A stretch of DNA of 64,000 nt from the NCBI RefSeq assembly GCF_011386835.1, contig NC_088798.1, positions 4,402,001 to 4,466,000 on the forward strand, read 5' to 3'. The DNA comes from Chrysemys picta bellii (Eukaryota; Chordata; Testudines; Emydidae). This document shows, piece by piece, positions 22,761 through 34,775 of this stretch. A model generated the notes under the pieces. The model was not told the DNA's origin. It saw nothing but the letters and a program-made list of their open reading frames with translations, and did not search any database. How positions within the stretch are numbered: the first letter of the stretch is position 1; each line of letters begins with the position of its first letter. Position numbers and translations under genes: made by a program.

Positions 22761-24571
22761 AAAGGATACAATAAGCTAAAAAGATACAAAAGATAGAGAG
22801 CTCTAAATTCAGAGATGTGCAGCCTACTATGCACATTAGTGCTTAAAATAACCCCAGATCAGAAAATCAAGATACAAATAAAGAAAATACAATACTTGAA
22901 GTAAAGGGGCCACTGGGTTGAGAAAACCCCATTTCCTAGTGGGGCTAACCTTGCCTAGGTGAAGTTCTATGGCTGTCTTCTTTAAGATGGAGGGGTTGTC
23001 CAATGAGCAATGACATGGTCCCAGCATAGCATGCTCAGTCTTGATCCAAGCAGCCTGTTCTGCTAAGCAAAATAAAGAGTGACAGCTCTTATAACGACAC
23101 AGTCCTCACTGTCTGATTTGTGCTACTAAATAATAATAAAAGTCTAGAAATCAGCACAGTGTCTGCTGTTTCTGTGATGCACATTAGGTTCCAGTGTCAA
23201 CTGCCATAAGCGCTTTCTCATTTCCTTGAATCTGACAATTTGCACTTCAAGGCAATATTAAATATTGAAGTTTTGAGTGCTTCCATGTGTTTTGGAAAAA
23301 GTCAAATGATCTTGCAGTGGAACATGCTGAACATAGAAAAGCCATTTGAGCCAAATTGCTCAGTTTCCTCTTTGCACAGACATGATAATGTGATATCTGA
23401 CAATCTAATGTGGGCCACAATATGCTTATATAACTTGAGGGGTGGATGGGAAATGGGGGTCAAAGCACTACGGGTGAAATACAGTAAAATGAGGTGAGGT
23501 ATCTGGGCAGCTCATATGCTTTCTGATGTTACCGTGATCCAAATATTGGGCTCATCATCAGCAAAAACCCAGGGCCTGAGTCCTGACAAAGGGAATTTCT
23601 AGAAGAAGATGGTGATAAAATGTTCACTTACATAGTAGGGAAAAATAATTCCTTCCACTGCATTAAGTGCTGGCTGAAATTCTTTGCTCTGCATTACATA
23701 GTGAGTCTGAATAGATGACCATAGTGGGCCCTTCAATTCTTTTAATTTATAAAATTATCAGTTCTAATTAATTGCCAGTTTCCCAGATGTGGTCTCATTC
23801 AGCCAATTCTTGGAGTGATCAGCATTAGGTAAAACAACAGTCAATAACACTTTGGTTTAGTTTACATTAAGTGTGGTATTGCCTGTTTTCCATCTAAATA
23901 GGATTAAAAGAGAAGGTAGGACAGAGAGGAAGGCCATTTACCAAAGGAGCTTTTACTTGGACAAGGTTTCTTACTGGGTAATGCCATAATAATATATCTG
24001 CAGAAATACCATCTCAGACTGTCACGAGCTAAACAGGGACTATGCCTAGCCAGGACTGGCATAAGAAGCCACTAAGGAAAATGCAGGTATTACAGGAAGT
24101 GTCGTTTGTAATTTTGTAGGTTTCTTTCTATTCTCTTAGTCAGTACTTACCAATGCCACAGCAGGGTATAAAGGGGCAGTGGGACCCTGGAAGTGCCATC
24201 TTCCACATAAGATGTAAAACTTGAATCCTGAGCATGTCGTGGAAGACCACGTGGCATTTTTCATAAGACTAAGGGTATTAACTATTTTGCTTCCCTAATT
24301 TCCTCACGCACTTTTAAGTGGAGCTGGTATTACTATTTGTTCTGGGTGAAATTCTGGCCCAATTGAAGTCAATGGGAAGTTTGCCATTAAGATCAATGGG
24401 ACTAGGTTTCTACCTTCTCTGTTTTAAGCCATTGTTTAATGTTATTATGCACTGCTAAACAGCTGCCGGTGTAGCTGTTGCCACAGTGAGGAAAAGATTC
24501 TGGTGAGAGTACCTATGTAGTATCGAAGACTGTATATTACACAGAAAAAAAAAACGATAGTAAAAGACTGT
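22761..24571. other. Intergenic stretch with no recognised gene
   Basis: No exon or RNA seen. A short CR1-like 'GATGACCATAGTGGGCCCTT' lies near 23716 and the motif 'GAAGTCAATGGGAAG' near 24365. Confidence 0.45.
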
Positions 24572-24840
24572 TGGATTGCAAACTCAAACACTAAAAAGTT
24601 AGGAAATGCCTTATCTATTTATGGTTGCCTGTGCAACCTTAATTCTGCCCCCTTGTGTGTCCATACTATGCACTGAATGAGGCAGAGATCCCGTGGAGAA
24701 AAATAGTATGTGATCATGTAATGAAAGCCTATATCATAATGCATATGTACAAGGGAGAAGACTGAAGGTTGCACAGAGAATCATACCTAAAGCATTTCCT
24801 AACTTCACAGTGTTTAGCTTTGCAACCTACACAATATTCT
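24572..24840. repeat. Unclassified foldback repeat, about 100-bp arms
   Basis: The left arm (24572-24672) contains 'AAAAAGTTAGGAAATGCC' and 'CTGTGCAACCTTAATTCTG'. The right arm (24741-24840) contains the reverse complements 'GCATTTCCTAACTTC' and 'CTGAAGGTTGCACAG', separated by about 70 bp. A third partial copy occurs at 35020-35140. I cannot assign a family. Confidence 0.7.
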
Positions 24841-24924
24841 TCTAACAGCTTTTTAGATGTCATTTCCTGAGTCTTTTTTTAAAGGTAAAAAATTCTGTTA
24901 CGTACAGAGGTAATAACCCACCCA

Positions 24925-25005
24925 TACATCCATAATCGTCAGAGTTTGAACGCAAAACGCTTTCAGCTCTGCAGCACAGCCTTCTATCCGCTAAGCAACA
25001 GGACT
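24925..25005 (-). mobile_element. Possible tRNA-like SINE head
   Basis: Read on the minus strand, 'TTGCTTAGCGGATAGAAGG' resembles a tRNA A box and 'GCGTTCAAACTC' a B box, about 35 bases apart. It is too diverged for a functional tRNA, and I see no clear tail. It may be a promoter remnant of a tRNA-derived SINE. Confidence 0.4.
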
Positions 25006-26459
25006 AATGGCCGAGTGCTGCAGCTTGGATGGCGGTGTGGGCTTGGCTCTTTGGAGTGTTCCTGTTCAGTTACTATTTTGACAGATTGCCAAAATTTTCC
25101 CGAGGAACACAGGCGACAGAAGGGAAATGGCAGTTTTACAACCCAACCAAATAGGTTGATTGGCCATATTCCTGGCGGTTTTGTCACATGACACAATCTT
25201 TTAATGAAAGATCAATTTTTAATTCCTGGAGACTCCAGGACCATCCTGGAGGGTTGACATCCCTACAACCACACCAGGATGGGATTTCATGCAGAAAGTG
25301 AAAGTTACGTCTCTAGCTCGCAGGCTTTGTCCCTGCCAGATTTCAAAGGCCTGCTGCAAACAATGGACGTGACAGAACTTCTCAAAAAAAGGACGAGATA
25401 ATATTTTATAATGGAAAGTGTTAGGCAACCTACATCTAGGGGTCATTACCAGTTCCCCCTATAATAGAAATAACATATGATATGGAAGTTAAAGAAAATG
25501 AAATGACCTTGATACAAAACAGAAGGTTTCAAGCCTAACTGGAAGGTTAGATATTTGTCCCTTGTTGGGACAGTTACCTTGGCCCAAATCCTGAGCCCAA
25601 TCTGCAGCTAAATGGGCAGGTTATGCTTTAGGGTTCTCTACTGAGGTGTGTATGGAAAGGTATTCTTCCCCAACAACTCTGATCCATGGACCCTAGTGCC
25701 ATTTACTCCTACTGCCTCTCCCTCCATAAGTCCAGCTATGTATTGTGAGTAAAAAGGACCCTACAAACTAGATTCTGCTGTTCCTGCTGCATCTTAAGGC
25801 CTTTGTGGACATGGAGCAAGACTTACTAGGTGCCACTTAGCAGGTAACTTCCAAGTACACTAATAACTGTTAATACTTTACCGATGACAAACAGCAGCTA
25901 AAAGTCACACCGTTAAACAGAGCAATATAGCAAAGAAGAACCCTGACATACCAATTGTTTGGGTCCTCATCTGATCCCCATTTACACTGGGTAAAAAATG
26001 AGTTTTAAACAGTTGCAGTTACAAAATTATCATCCCACACTCACTTCCGCTCTTGTGCTCTGCACCAGTGTCATTTTTCAAAACCTCCTTTTATTTCATT
26101 ACTCGGAGAGTGTGGGACACTTGTAACGAACTCAGAAAAATTAGACAGCAAGAGAAAAAGAGAGGGGTTTCCCCCCCCCATCATCCTGAAACCAGAACAT
26201 TTTTGAAATGTAACACTAGGAATTTAAAATATTTCTCACTTCCTCTATTCATTACTTTAATGCATTGGAACTACTTCTAGCTCATATTTTTTCCAAGGAA
26301 GGCACAATAACCACTCTGTAAATGCCACAGGTCTGACTTTAAAAGTAGCTGTATAATTTTATTCATTGAAGAAAGAAATAATCCTAATATCTTCCAGTAA
26401 TAACTATTTTCCCAACATCTTGCTACATGGCTTATTCACTATCAGTACAATTATGAGCA
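25006..26459. other. Intergenic stretch with one short palindromic repeat
   Basis: At 25222-25262 there is 'CCTGGAGACTCCAGG' followed by 'CATCCTGGAGGGTTGACATC', a fragment of a dispersed reptile repeat of uncertain class. Nothing else is recognised. Confidence 0.45.
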
Positions 26460-26560
26460 TGTCAGTAGAAGGAGATATACAGCAGAGGAAATCTTGGGTC
26501 TGTTCCCTGCTCTGACACGGTCTCGCTGTACAGCCTTGGGCAAGTCAGTTAAGGCTAAAT
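26460..26560 (+). mobile_element. MIR-type SINE fragment
   Basis: Contains 'GTCTGTTCCCTGCTCTGACAC' and 'CAGCCTTGGGCAAGTCAGTT', matching the tRNA-distal and core part of MIR-type SINEs ('TGACCTTGGGCAAGT'). It is truncated at both ends. Confidence 0.65.
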
Positions 26561-28039
26561 TTCCCAAATTCCCACTAATTTGTGAGTGCCTAAATGTTTG
26601 GGTGTCCAACTTGAGGCATATTTGGAAGCCAAAATCAGTGGCCACTTCTGAAAAGGTTGGCCTTAACTTCTCTACGGCTTTGTCTTCATTGTTCAAAAAG
26701 GCATGTTTTTACTCTGGAATAACTAATGCACATGAGCTATCCAACAGTACAATCCTGGTGGAGCCCAGGCACTATACTAGGCAGTAGCTAGGCCAGGTCA
26801 GGTTACCATTGCATGTGATTGACCTCGCCCTATTTACCTTGTGATAAAAGCTACAGTGTCTTGTCTCCAGTAGGATTTTACAGTGGCACAGCTGGCACTG
26901 TTAATGATCAGTGTTAGCTATGCTTCAGCATTAGTAAAGAACCCACCTTTAGTATAGTGCTTGCATAGCCTGTGCCTCACTGACCCCTGCTATAAAATTT
27001 ACCCACCCAAGTGCTTTGAGATATATCTTCAGTGCAGCTGCACTAGCTCATGCCAGGACTGAATTGAATCTGACCCTATTATACAATCAAAATGAACAGG
27101 CTTCACACTGCCATGTGGGAGACTTGGGTTTGGCTCAGAGTCCTGGCTTCTCTCTGCCTGAACGAGGAATGCTGCTGAGGCAGTTCTCTTATCCCCGGGG
27201 TTGGGGGAATGGAGGAGTGCACTTTGCATTGACAGAGCTAGAGTCTAATTCTCAGCAGCAATAATGGTGACTGTGACCTGAGGCTTTGGGTGGGGGTGGA
27301 AGGCACAGAGAAAGGTGGGGAGTTCTCAGGGGTATGAGAAAGTCATATCATTTCTTAAGAATAGGCTGGGCCAAACATTCAAATACAGGATGGGTTGGAT
27401 GGGACTATTTTCTCTGCACACATGCAATTCATGCCTTTGAAAATGACCCATTTATCAAAATGCATTGTTGCTTAGCTACATGCATTTTCCCCGTACGTTT
27501 TCCCAGATGGAAATATGCTTATATTTACTTTGGAGATTCTGTTTTCCCTGACTTTCCTCAGCTAACAGAAGCAAGTGTGAGAAGAACAAATCTCTGATTA
27601 TTGAGCAAAAATAGACTATCGTCTAAAGTTGTATTTTACTATTATTTTGAAAAGAAAACACACCAAAGTGATACCTTCATTGCAAAGCTAAGGCACTGGA
27701 AAGAAAAGGGTTAGAGAAAGAAATAACTGCAGATCAGATCCTTAAAGACCTATGTTGTTAGTTTGTCTTTTGCATTAAAATTCCTCCTTTTCTATTGGGG
27801 AATTCCTAATCCACAGTGTAAATTCTATTGAGTAGCACTAGGCTCTTGTGAAAAAGGTATCTATTTCCTGCAAGACAGGTGGAAATTGAAGGCACTGAGA
27901 ATTCACTCTGTGTCATATCTGTCTGCCTGTTTTCCTAATGTACTCATTACCGTGGAATCTAGAAGCATGCAGTCACATACAGTCAGCTGGAAGGGGAAAG
28001 ACCTGCTTTTCACAATTTATTAACTCACAAAATACAGTC
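26561..28039. other. Intergenic stretch with no recognised feature
   Basis: No exon, RNA gene or clear repeat. The frames at 27016-27597 have no recognisable similarity. Confidence 0.45.
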
Positions 28040-28042
28040 TTA

Positions 28043-28128
28043 GGCCGTGTCTACACTACGGGTGCTACAGCGGCAGAGCTTCGGCGCCATTGCTATGCTG
28101 TTGCTAAGTTTTAAGTGTAGAGCAGGCC
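28043..28128. mobile_element. Tiny PIF/Harbinger-like MITE, 86 bp
   Basis: The ends are GGCCGTGTCTACACT and AGTGTAGAGCAGGCC, matching as inverted repeats at about 13 of 15 positions. They are flanked by TTA on both sides (28040-28042 and 28129-28131), the 3-bp duplication typical of PIF/Harbinger transposition. It has no coding capacity. Confidence 0.8.
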
Positions 28129-28131
28129 TTA

Positions 28132-29637
28132 GTTATATTGTCCTTTCTGATACTGTCCCTCCCTGCTGCTCTGGGTAGCTGTGAAGAGAAACTATCTCCC
28201 ATGAAAGGCAACCAATTCTTCATATAGGAGGGAGGCTGTGACTTCCTGCCCCGGTTTGCCCTACGGCACCACAGCAAGAGAAGAGAGAATCCTGGATGAC
28301 GGTCTTTTCCCACAGCCCCTTGCAGCTGTGACTCTATGGCATTTTCAAAGGAGCAGGATGAAGTGGGTGCCATTTTGGGGGAGGGTTTCTGAAAATTATT
28401 TTGAAAATGCATCAGACCGTTGACTAATCCAGCATACCAAATCCTAACCCCTATTGTGGCTTTTTAAAAACATCCTTTCTGTTTAGCTGAAACACCCCCT
28501 GAAATTGCTGACCCCATCCATCCTGCTTCTAAGAAGAGCCAGGGTAGCACAGCAGAGCAGAGAGCTTTCTGGAGCAGGCATCTCCCACAATGCAAAGCAG
28601 TCTTGCTCACCCCAGTTGTTTAGTTTCCTCATGGCACTGCACCCATGTACACATATAGTATCTCTATTCCTAGCCTATCGACCAGCCATCTATCTGACAC
28701 TCAGCCTCTACCCACCGGTGCGTTTATTATCTCTAGTATCAAGCCTCTTGAAAGGATTGTGAAACATTGAAGGGTTAGCGTTCGCCCTACATTATGCTGA
28801 CAAAGCATAAAATGTTTATTGTCTCAAAAAAAAAAAAAAAAAAAAAAGAGAGAGAGAGAAAGAGAGACAAGGTAAATAGCGTGGTACTGATTAATGGGCC
28901 AACATACCGGTGTAAGGTTTAATACAACAGTTTCCAGGCCAAGAACCTGTCATAAAATGAAAACCTGTATTGTATCTATGCAAATCACAGTGACTTGGTT
29001 AACACATTACCCGGCTCCTAAACACTAAGCGCTCTGTAAAAGCTGCCAACATCTGAAGAAGCAATCTTTATTGGGCTGGCGTTTTGAAACTCTTATCTTG
29101 GTCCAAGCAAACGTATACAATGCAACTTTGTTTTGCGTAGCATCTATTAGACAAACTGCCTTGCAAAACGCTCTCAAGAGTTAAAAATCAAATAATAGCG
29201 GGAGGGAGAAATTAAGAAGTACAGACGAGGGAAATAAAACCAATGATTATTAACAAAAAAATTGGAACCACTGTGTTAGTCTCTCAGCTCACCATATAAC
29301 TATGCTGGTTCCAATGGGGCTGCTGAAGGAGTAAAGTGAGGGTGGCAGAATCTGGCTCGTTGTCTTCATCCTTGTCCTGCTCTTTCTCAGTCTCTTTCCT
29401 GTATTGTTTCTTTCTTTTATTCTTGTCTTAACGATGGACAAGATTCTGCAATCCACAAGTTAACCCTATTGAAATCAACCTGAGCAAAGGTGACACAATC
29501 TGGTCTAAACAGACTTGAGGCTTCTCTGGCCAGAGACTCCATCTTGATTTGTTCTGGTGTCACGCACACCAGTGCCACGGCATGAACAACAACATTCAGT
29601 GAGAAATAATGGGATTGTGACCGGACATGGTGATGAG
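28132..29637. other. Intergenic stretch with an A22(GA)n tract
   Basis: A22 at 28826-28847 runs into GA-rich sequence to 28867. This could be the tail of an unrecognised retroposed copy, but I see no body for it. No gene in the rest. Confidence 0.5.
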
Positions 29638-29870
29638 TTAGCTGATGGTGAGGTGGAGAGAGAACCAGGAGACCGTTCTAGATGCTAGCAGAAGCAGAGG
29701 AGAAAGATTGTTCGACAGGACACCGAAGGGCGTGGTATTTTGGTGTGGAGCAGAGACAAGGTCCATGAAATAGGGTGGAGTAAGCCCATGGAGAGTTTTA
29801 TAAGAAAGGATAGTAATTTTTACATGGATCCTGCTGTTAATGAAAAGCAAATGTTTACTGCACAAAACCT
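29638..29870 (-). mobile_element. LINE (L2-like) ORF2 remnant
   Basis: The minus-strand frame contains 'ILSYKTLHGLTPPYFMDLV', resembling the 'YKALHGLAPPYLSDL' segment near the reverse transcriptase C-terminus of L2-type LINEs. It is short, truncated and inactive. Confidence 0.65.
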
Positions 29871-31199
29871 AGTATGAGGCTAGCGAGATGGCAGTGTCAT
29901 GCTGACCTGTCAGTCTTTCACAAGACTACAGCATGACAGCAAAACAAGAAGCAACCCCTTGCAGTCTGCCTCGAGGGCCATGAGCAACTGGGCATGGACC
30001 CCTGAAATCGACGCCACCGTTGCCTTTGCTACTAAGCCACTGGAAGGGATTTCAGGGCCGATATTTCCCTGCAACCTCTGATTTGCAAGAGGTAATTAAT
30101 CCCACCCCGAAGAAGAAGAATGAAGAAAGAAAGTTTTCACATTGGTCTACTCATGGAATTGGGCTTCTGCAGGATCCTCTGACACAACACTAAAATGTGG
30201 AACAACGGCAATGAGCATCCACAGACGTCAGAGTTTTCTTAAGACCCAGAAGCTATACACACCACTGAAAAGAAGTTCAGACAAGAAGTTTTTTTCCTTC
30301 TCTCTTTATGATTCAGGACACCTTCCCACAGTCTATCCTGTCAAATCCATCTCGCTTGCCCCCACCCCATGGTACTGTAAACATTTTTTGTGGTTGACAG
30401 ATGCTAGCTGGTAACAGTGGTACCGTTTTAGGTTGATCTTTTGAAATCACCTGACCACAAAAAAAACAACAACAATCTGTCCAGTAATTGCCAGTTTTCA
30501 CTCCGACTTAACAACGCTTCTCCTCACATGATAGTATTTAGAAAAGCAGAAGGGGCAACCGAAGCCTGCGAACGGTCTACACACTGACGAGTCAAAAAGA
30601 GATGTGAAAATAAATATGCATTGGGTGTCCAACTTACAGTGTAACGTGAGATAGAGGTAAAATGGTCGAGCTGGGAACGGTTTGTAGGTCACTGGAAGGC
30701 AAAAAGACACTAAGCACTAAGTTCTGCTTTCTTTATGCCATTGGAATTTTTGCAGAATTAACCACAAGACATGGTCTAAGGGCGGATTCTTTTGCAATGA
30801 TGGGGCTGATCTTGCAGCTCTTACTCATGTTAATGATGCCATTGAAATCGATGGGACTAAGGGCTGCAGGGTCAGACTCTATATTAATTACACTGTGAGA
30901 AAGAAGAGGAAGTCCTGCCATTCCTGTTATGCAGCTACAGGATCAAGGATGCTACTAACAGAAGATTCACTTCTGCCCTGTTAGAGAAGGTCATTGTCTG
31001 CCTTTTGCTGTGTAAGAATGAGGCTTTCATTGGCTTCCTTGGGATGCCAGAGCATGCATCTTGAAACCCATTGTTGTCTTGCTTGGTATCTGGGCTCAAC
31101 CTGAGCAGTGTTGGGGGTCCTTGCGTAGGCTATTTTCAACTTACAATGGTCCCTTCTGGCTTTATAATCTATGAGCCTATTGCTAGAGAGGCAGCACTC
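29871..31199. other. Intergenic stretch with no recognised gene
   Basis: At 30805-30880 there is a copy of the dispersed 'CTTACTCATG' and 'CCATTGAAATCGATGGGACT' repeat. A CR1-like end 'AATGGTCCCTTCTGGC' lies near 31145. No exon seen. Confidence 0.45.
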
Positions 31200-31381
31200 C
31201 ATTTTATAACACCATCACCTCGCACCTCCATAGCACCTTTCATCTGAGGAGCTCCATGCGCCTTACAAACATGAGTTAATTCTCCGCCTGCCCCACCAAG
31301 CCAATATTTGACTCATTTTACAGATGGATAAATTAAGGCATCAAATTATTAAGTAACTCGCCAGAGGTCACAGCAAATCCA
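31200..31381 (-). mobile_element. MIR-type SINE
   Basis: The reverse complement of a MIR-type core: 'TGACTCATTTTACAGATGG' followed by 'TAAGTAACTCGCCAGAGGTC' and 'ACAGCAAATCC'. Diverged and immobile. Confidence 0.75.
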
Positions 31382-31383
31382 TA

Positions 31384-32250
31384 AAGTCCATGACCATTAG
31401 GCTGGGGACAAAGTGAGAGATGGTCCCTGCCCCAAAGAGTTTAAGGTCTAAGCGAACAAGACTGAAGGGTTGGAGGGGAAACAGAGAGGTGACATTACTT
31501 GCCCAAGGTCACACAGCTGGAGGAGAAAGGTGTTATTTAAGTTAAGCGCCAATGTGGACACAAGAACAAATGGATATAAACTGGCCATCAACAAGTTTAG
31601 GCTCGAAATTAGACGAAGGTTTCTAACCGTCAGAGGAGTGAAGTTCCAGAACAGTCTTCCAAGGGGAGCAGTGGGGGCAAAAAACCTAACTGGCTTCAAG
31701 ACTGAGCTGGATATGTTGATGGAGGAGATGGTATAATGGGACTGCCTACGATGGCATGGAGCCCATCAGTGACTGTCAGGAACTAAAATCCCCAACGGCT
31801 GAAGACGGGACATTAGATGGGGAGGGCTCTGAGTTACTACAGAGAATTCTTTCCCAGGTGTCTGCCTGGTGGGTCTTGTCCGCATGCTCAGGGTCTAACT
31901 GATCGCCATGTTTGGGGTCTGGAAGGAATTTTCCTCTGGGTCAGATTGGCAGAGACTCTGGGTTTTTTTCACCTTCCTCTGCAGCATGGGGCACAAGTCA
32001 CTGCTGCTTTAAACTGGAGTAAATGGTGGAATCTCCGTAATTTTGAAATCTTTAAACCATGATTTGAGGACTTCATTAACTCACCCTTGTCTATGACAGG
32101 AATGGGTGGGTGAGGTGCAGTGCAGGAGGTCAGACTAGATGATCACGACGGTCCCTTCTGACCTTAATGTCTATGAGTCTATGACCTGGTCAGAGGCCAA
32201 GCCAAGAACAGAACCCAGGCTGACTCAGAGCCCCGTGTCCTGTCGACTAG
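31384..32250 (-). mobile_element. MIR-family SINE split by a CR1 insertion
   Basis: The left piece (31384-31530) contains 'GTCCCTGCCCCAAAGAG' and 'TTGCCCAAGGTCACACAGCTGG'. The right piece (32186-32250) continues with 'AAGAACAGAACCCAGGCTGA' and 'GTGTCCTGTCGACTAGA'. Joined, they make one antisense SINE copy, and the CR1 at 31531-32184 sits inside it. The SINE is therefore older than the CR1 insertion. Confidence 0.75.
31531..32184 (+). mobile_element. CR1 LINE 3' fragment, about 650 bp
   Basis: Sense on the plus strand. The frame 31470-31736 contains 'LEIRRRFLTVRGVKFQNSLP', the CR1 ORF2 tail. After the stop, the 3' UTR ends 'AGACTAGATGATCACGACGG' and 'CTATGAGTCTATGA', the classic CR1 3' end. 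It is 5'-truncated and inserted into an older SINE. Confidence 0.9.
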
Positions 32251-32572
32251 AACACTCGGTTTTCAAAGCATGTGCTTAAGTGCATTACTGAATAGGGACA
32301 GAATTCCTCATGTGCTCAGAGTTACAAGCATGTTTGCTTAGCTGAATTGGGGGCCCTAATCACTAGGCCATATTTTCTTCATAATGGTGGCTCTAATGCT
32401 GCTCAGCCATAAAATGTGCGTGACAGGAAAATATGCAATCGTTAACTGGATTAATTTTTGGCAACTCCAACATTAATCCCGCTAATGATTGTGTTAATCA
32501 CCAGCTCTAATGCTAGAGTTAATTTTTCTTGAGGAACTCAGATCAAAGTTATTCTTTTGGTGCTCATAAGGA

Positions 32573-32760
32573 AAAGGACGGCCGTGAAGTTAAAGCACAG
32601 AACTGGTAGTCAGGATATTTGGCTTCTCTTCCAGGCTCTTCTACAGGTTTTCCCATGTGACCTTGGGATAGTCGCTTAATTCCTCTATGCCTCAGTGTCC
32701 CCAGTAAAATGGGGATACCACTATGTCCCTACCTTAAAGGGGTGGTGGCATATTTAATTC
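32573..32760 (+). mobile_element. MIR-type SINE
   Basis: Contains 'GTTAAAGCACAGAACTGG', 'TGTGACCTTGGGATAGTCGC' and 'CTCAGTGTCCCCAGTAAAAT'. This follows the order of the MIR consensus: tRNA-related head, core, then 'CCTCAGTTTCC...AAAATGGGGATA'. Confidence 0.85.
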
Positions 32761-32799
32761 AGAAAGTAATTTGGTATCCTGGGGCTGCAGACTTACAGT

Positions 32800-33125
32800 T
32801 AGTTCTTTGTAGGTGGAGTCCAGGCTACACCTCAGATCTTCTTGTGCCACCATTCCTAACCTCATGCTGTTCCCCTCCTCCCATTCCCACTTCTTGTCTT
32901 CTGCTGTCTCTGGAATGCCCAGTCCCTCTCTAAAAAGACTGCCTATCATGTTGTTCAATATTGTCTCATTGGTTCCTTGGACTCTCCCATCTGTCTGTAT
33001 CCATTTATTGTCTCAAGTCTTATAGTTACATGGTAAGCTCCTGGGGGCATGGACCATCTCTTTGTTCTGGGTTTGTACAGGTCCATGACTAGGGCTCCTA
33101 GGTGCTATTATAATACAAATAAATA
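32800..33125 (+). mobile_element. Reptile SINE/LINE 3' tail ending in (AATAAATAAT)
   Basis: Contains 'GGTAAGCTCCTGGGGGCATGG', 'TTTGTACAGGTCCATGACT' and 'GGCTCCTAGGTGCTATTATAA' then 'AATACAAATAAATAATAATC'. This 3' tail recurs at 63609-63710. It resembles L2/MIR-type tails, but the exact family is uncertain. Confidence 0.6.
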
Positions 33126-33281
33126 ATAATCACAACTAGCATGACTGGAAAACCCCAGTTTGACCCACTTTCTCCCCTTCTATTTGTTTGCAAAGTCACT
33201 TTCGTTTTTCTTTAAACAAGTGAACGCAAATATGGCACTGCCTGGCTTTGAGGGCAATACTTATAAAGTGTAGATCCTGGG

Positions 33282-34069
33282 TGTGGCATTGTATGCACAC
33301 CCTGGCCTGACAAGATGGGTGCCAGGGGGTACGCAGACACTGCTGTTGAGTCCGCTTGTCTGTCTCTGACCTCACCACCCCGGGGTCTAAGGACCAGCAT
33401 AAAGTTAATAGCCCTGGTGCCCAGGGCAGAGTGGCCTAGCTGTAGAGTTAATAATGCTGCCCTTCTATACGGGGCAGCGTGGCCTAGTGGCCAGAGTCAA
33501 TAGCATGACCCTTTGGTGCAGGGCAGCATGGCCTAGTAGCCAGCAGCCAACGGGCCACCAGGGTGGCTGGCAGCCCAGGTAGGGGGGTCCGGGTCCACCC
33601 GACTCCACCGGGCCCCAATCCAGGGCCCTGGCAGTGGTGGAGCAGTCTGTCACTGGCTCAGCAGAGAATCCCACTGAAACACGCTGAGCTTACCTGGGTG
33701 GGAGATACCACTCTGTCACCCTCCCTCCCACCCACTCTTGTCTCTGGTGCGGCAATCCATAAGGTTTCGGGGTCTCCAGGCTCCGCAGCATCAGTCATTT
33801 CCTGGGGCTCCGTTGGTCGCAGGGGTCCAAGCTGACCCTTGGGGACTCCCATCCCCGCAGACCAGGGACTGTAGCCAGTCCTCAGCGGGATCGCCCAACA
33901 CAGGTCCTTCCCCTCCGGCATCCAGCCTCAAATGATCTGGGCTTCCTCCCTTTATACTGCTGCAGCATCTGGAGCATGCCCAGTCCAGCCTAGGGGGCGG
34001 GACTTCCGCTGTCCATAATGTGGGTTTAACCCCGTCTTGGCTAGTGCAGGGTATGCGCACCCCGTCACA
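33282..34069 (-). mobile_element. Solo LTR of an endogenous retrovirus-like element, 788 bp
   Basis: It begins TGTGGCATTG and ends CCCGTCACA, giving TG...CA termini. It is flanked by the perfect 5-bp duplication CTGGG (33277-33281 and 34070-34074). On the minus strand a TATA box (TATAAAGGGAGG near 33950) lies about 115 bp inside the TGTGACGGGG end, which suggests minus-strand orientation. There is no gag, pol or env sequence beside it, so it is a recombined solo LTR. Open frames of 60-90 aa inside it are not genes. Confidence 0.85.
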
Positions 34070-34074
34070 CTGGG

Positions 34075-34544
34075 ATAGAAATAAATGACTGAAATTGGGA
34101 TTAGAATGCCTGACCCACCCTATCTCGCTCTAGAGGGAAGGCGTCAGGGAGATTATCCACTGCTGCCGCAACCGTAACCTATCCAGTCAGCCTCCGGGCT
34201 GGTATGGGGCTTACAAGGGAATCCTCAGGGATATTTCTACTCACCTACAAGAACTAATACAATACCTTATTTCAAATAGATCCATCTGCATTAAACCGCT
34301 ACTAGCTTCAAGGTACAGACTGATAGGATACCCAGATCCATGCTCCCTAGTGAAACGGATGTCTTAATGGGTAAATAGTATGTACTCACTTTTTAAAGGA
34401 AATATGTAATTACAAGATAGACCATAATGGCAAAGGGGCCATTACACTCAGATAAATAATATACTTGGATAAATTGGTTTAAATGCATGTTGACGTGCTA
34501 GATCATAACTAAAAGGAAAGTTATGTCAGGACAACTATTCAATG
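34075..34544. other. Intergenic stretch with no recognised feature
   Basis: No exon or nameable repeat seen. Confidence 0.45.
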
Positions 34545-34775
34545 CTTTTCACAATATTACTATTAATTAGCACTTGCATTTTATCCCTACAGATCAAAGC
34601 ACTTTACAAAAGTGGGTAAATATAATAGTTCCCATTTTGCAGATGGGACAACAGAGGCACAGAAAATGTAAGTAAGTGACTTGCCCAAAGTCACACAGCA
34701 GGTCAGCAGCAGAACAGCAATGGGAATCCATGTGTCTTGGTCCCCAGACTACTTCCTAGCCACTGCACCAGGCTT
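34545..34775 (-). mobile_element. MIR-type SINE, nearly full length
   Basis: The reverse complement of MIR: 'CAAAGCACTTTACAAAAGTG', 'CCCATTTTGCAGATGGGACA', 'GACTTGCCCAAAGTCACAC', and a tRNA-proximal end 'CTAGCCACTGCACCAGGC'. Confidence 0.85.

Noticed and set aside
24925..25005. Functional tRNA gene
   Set aside because: A- and B-box-like motifs are present, but stems do not form a proper cloverleaf by eye and no terminator follows. At best a SINE remnant.
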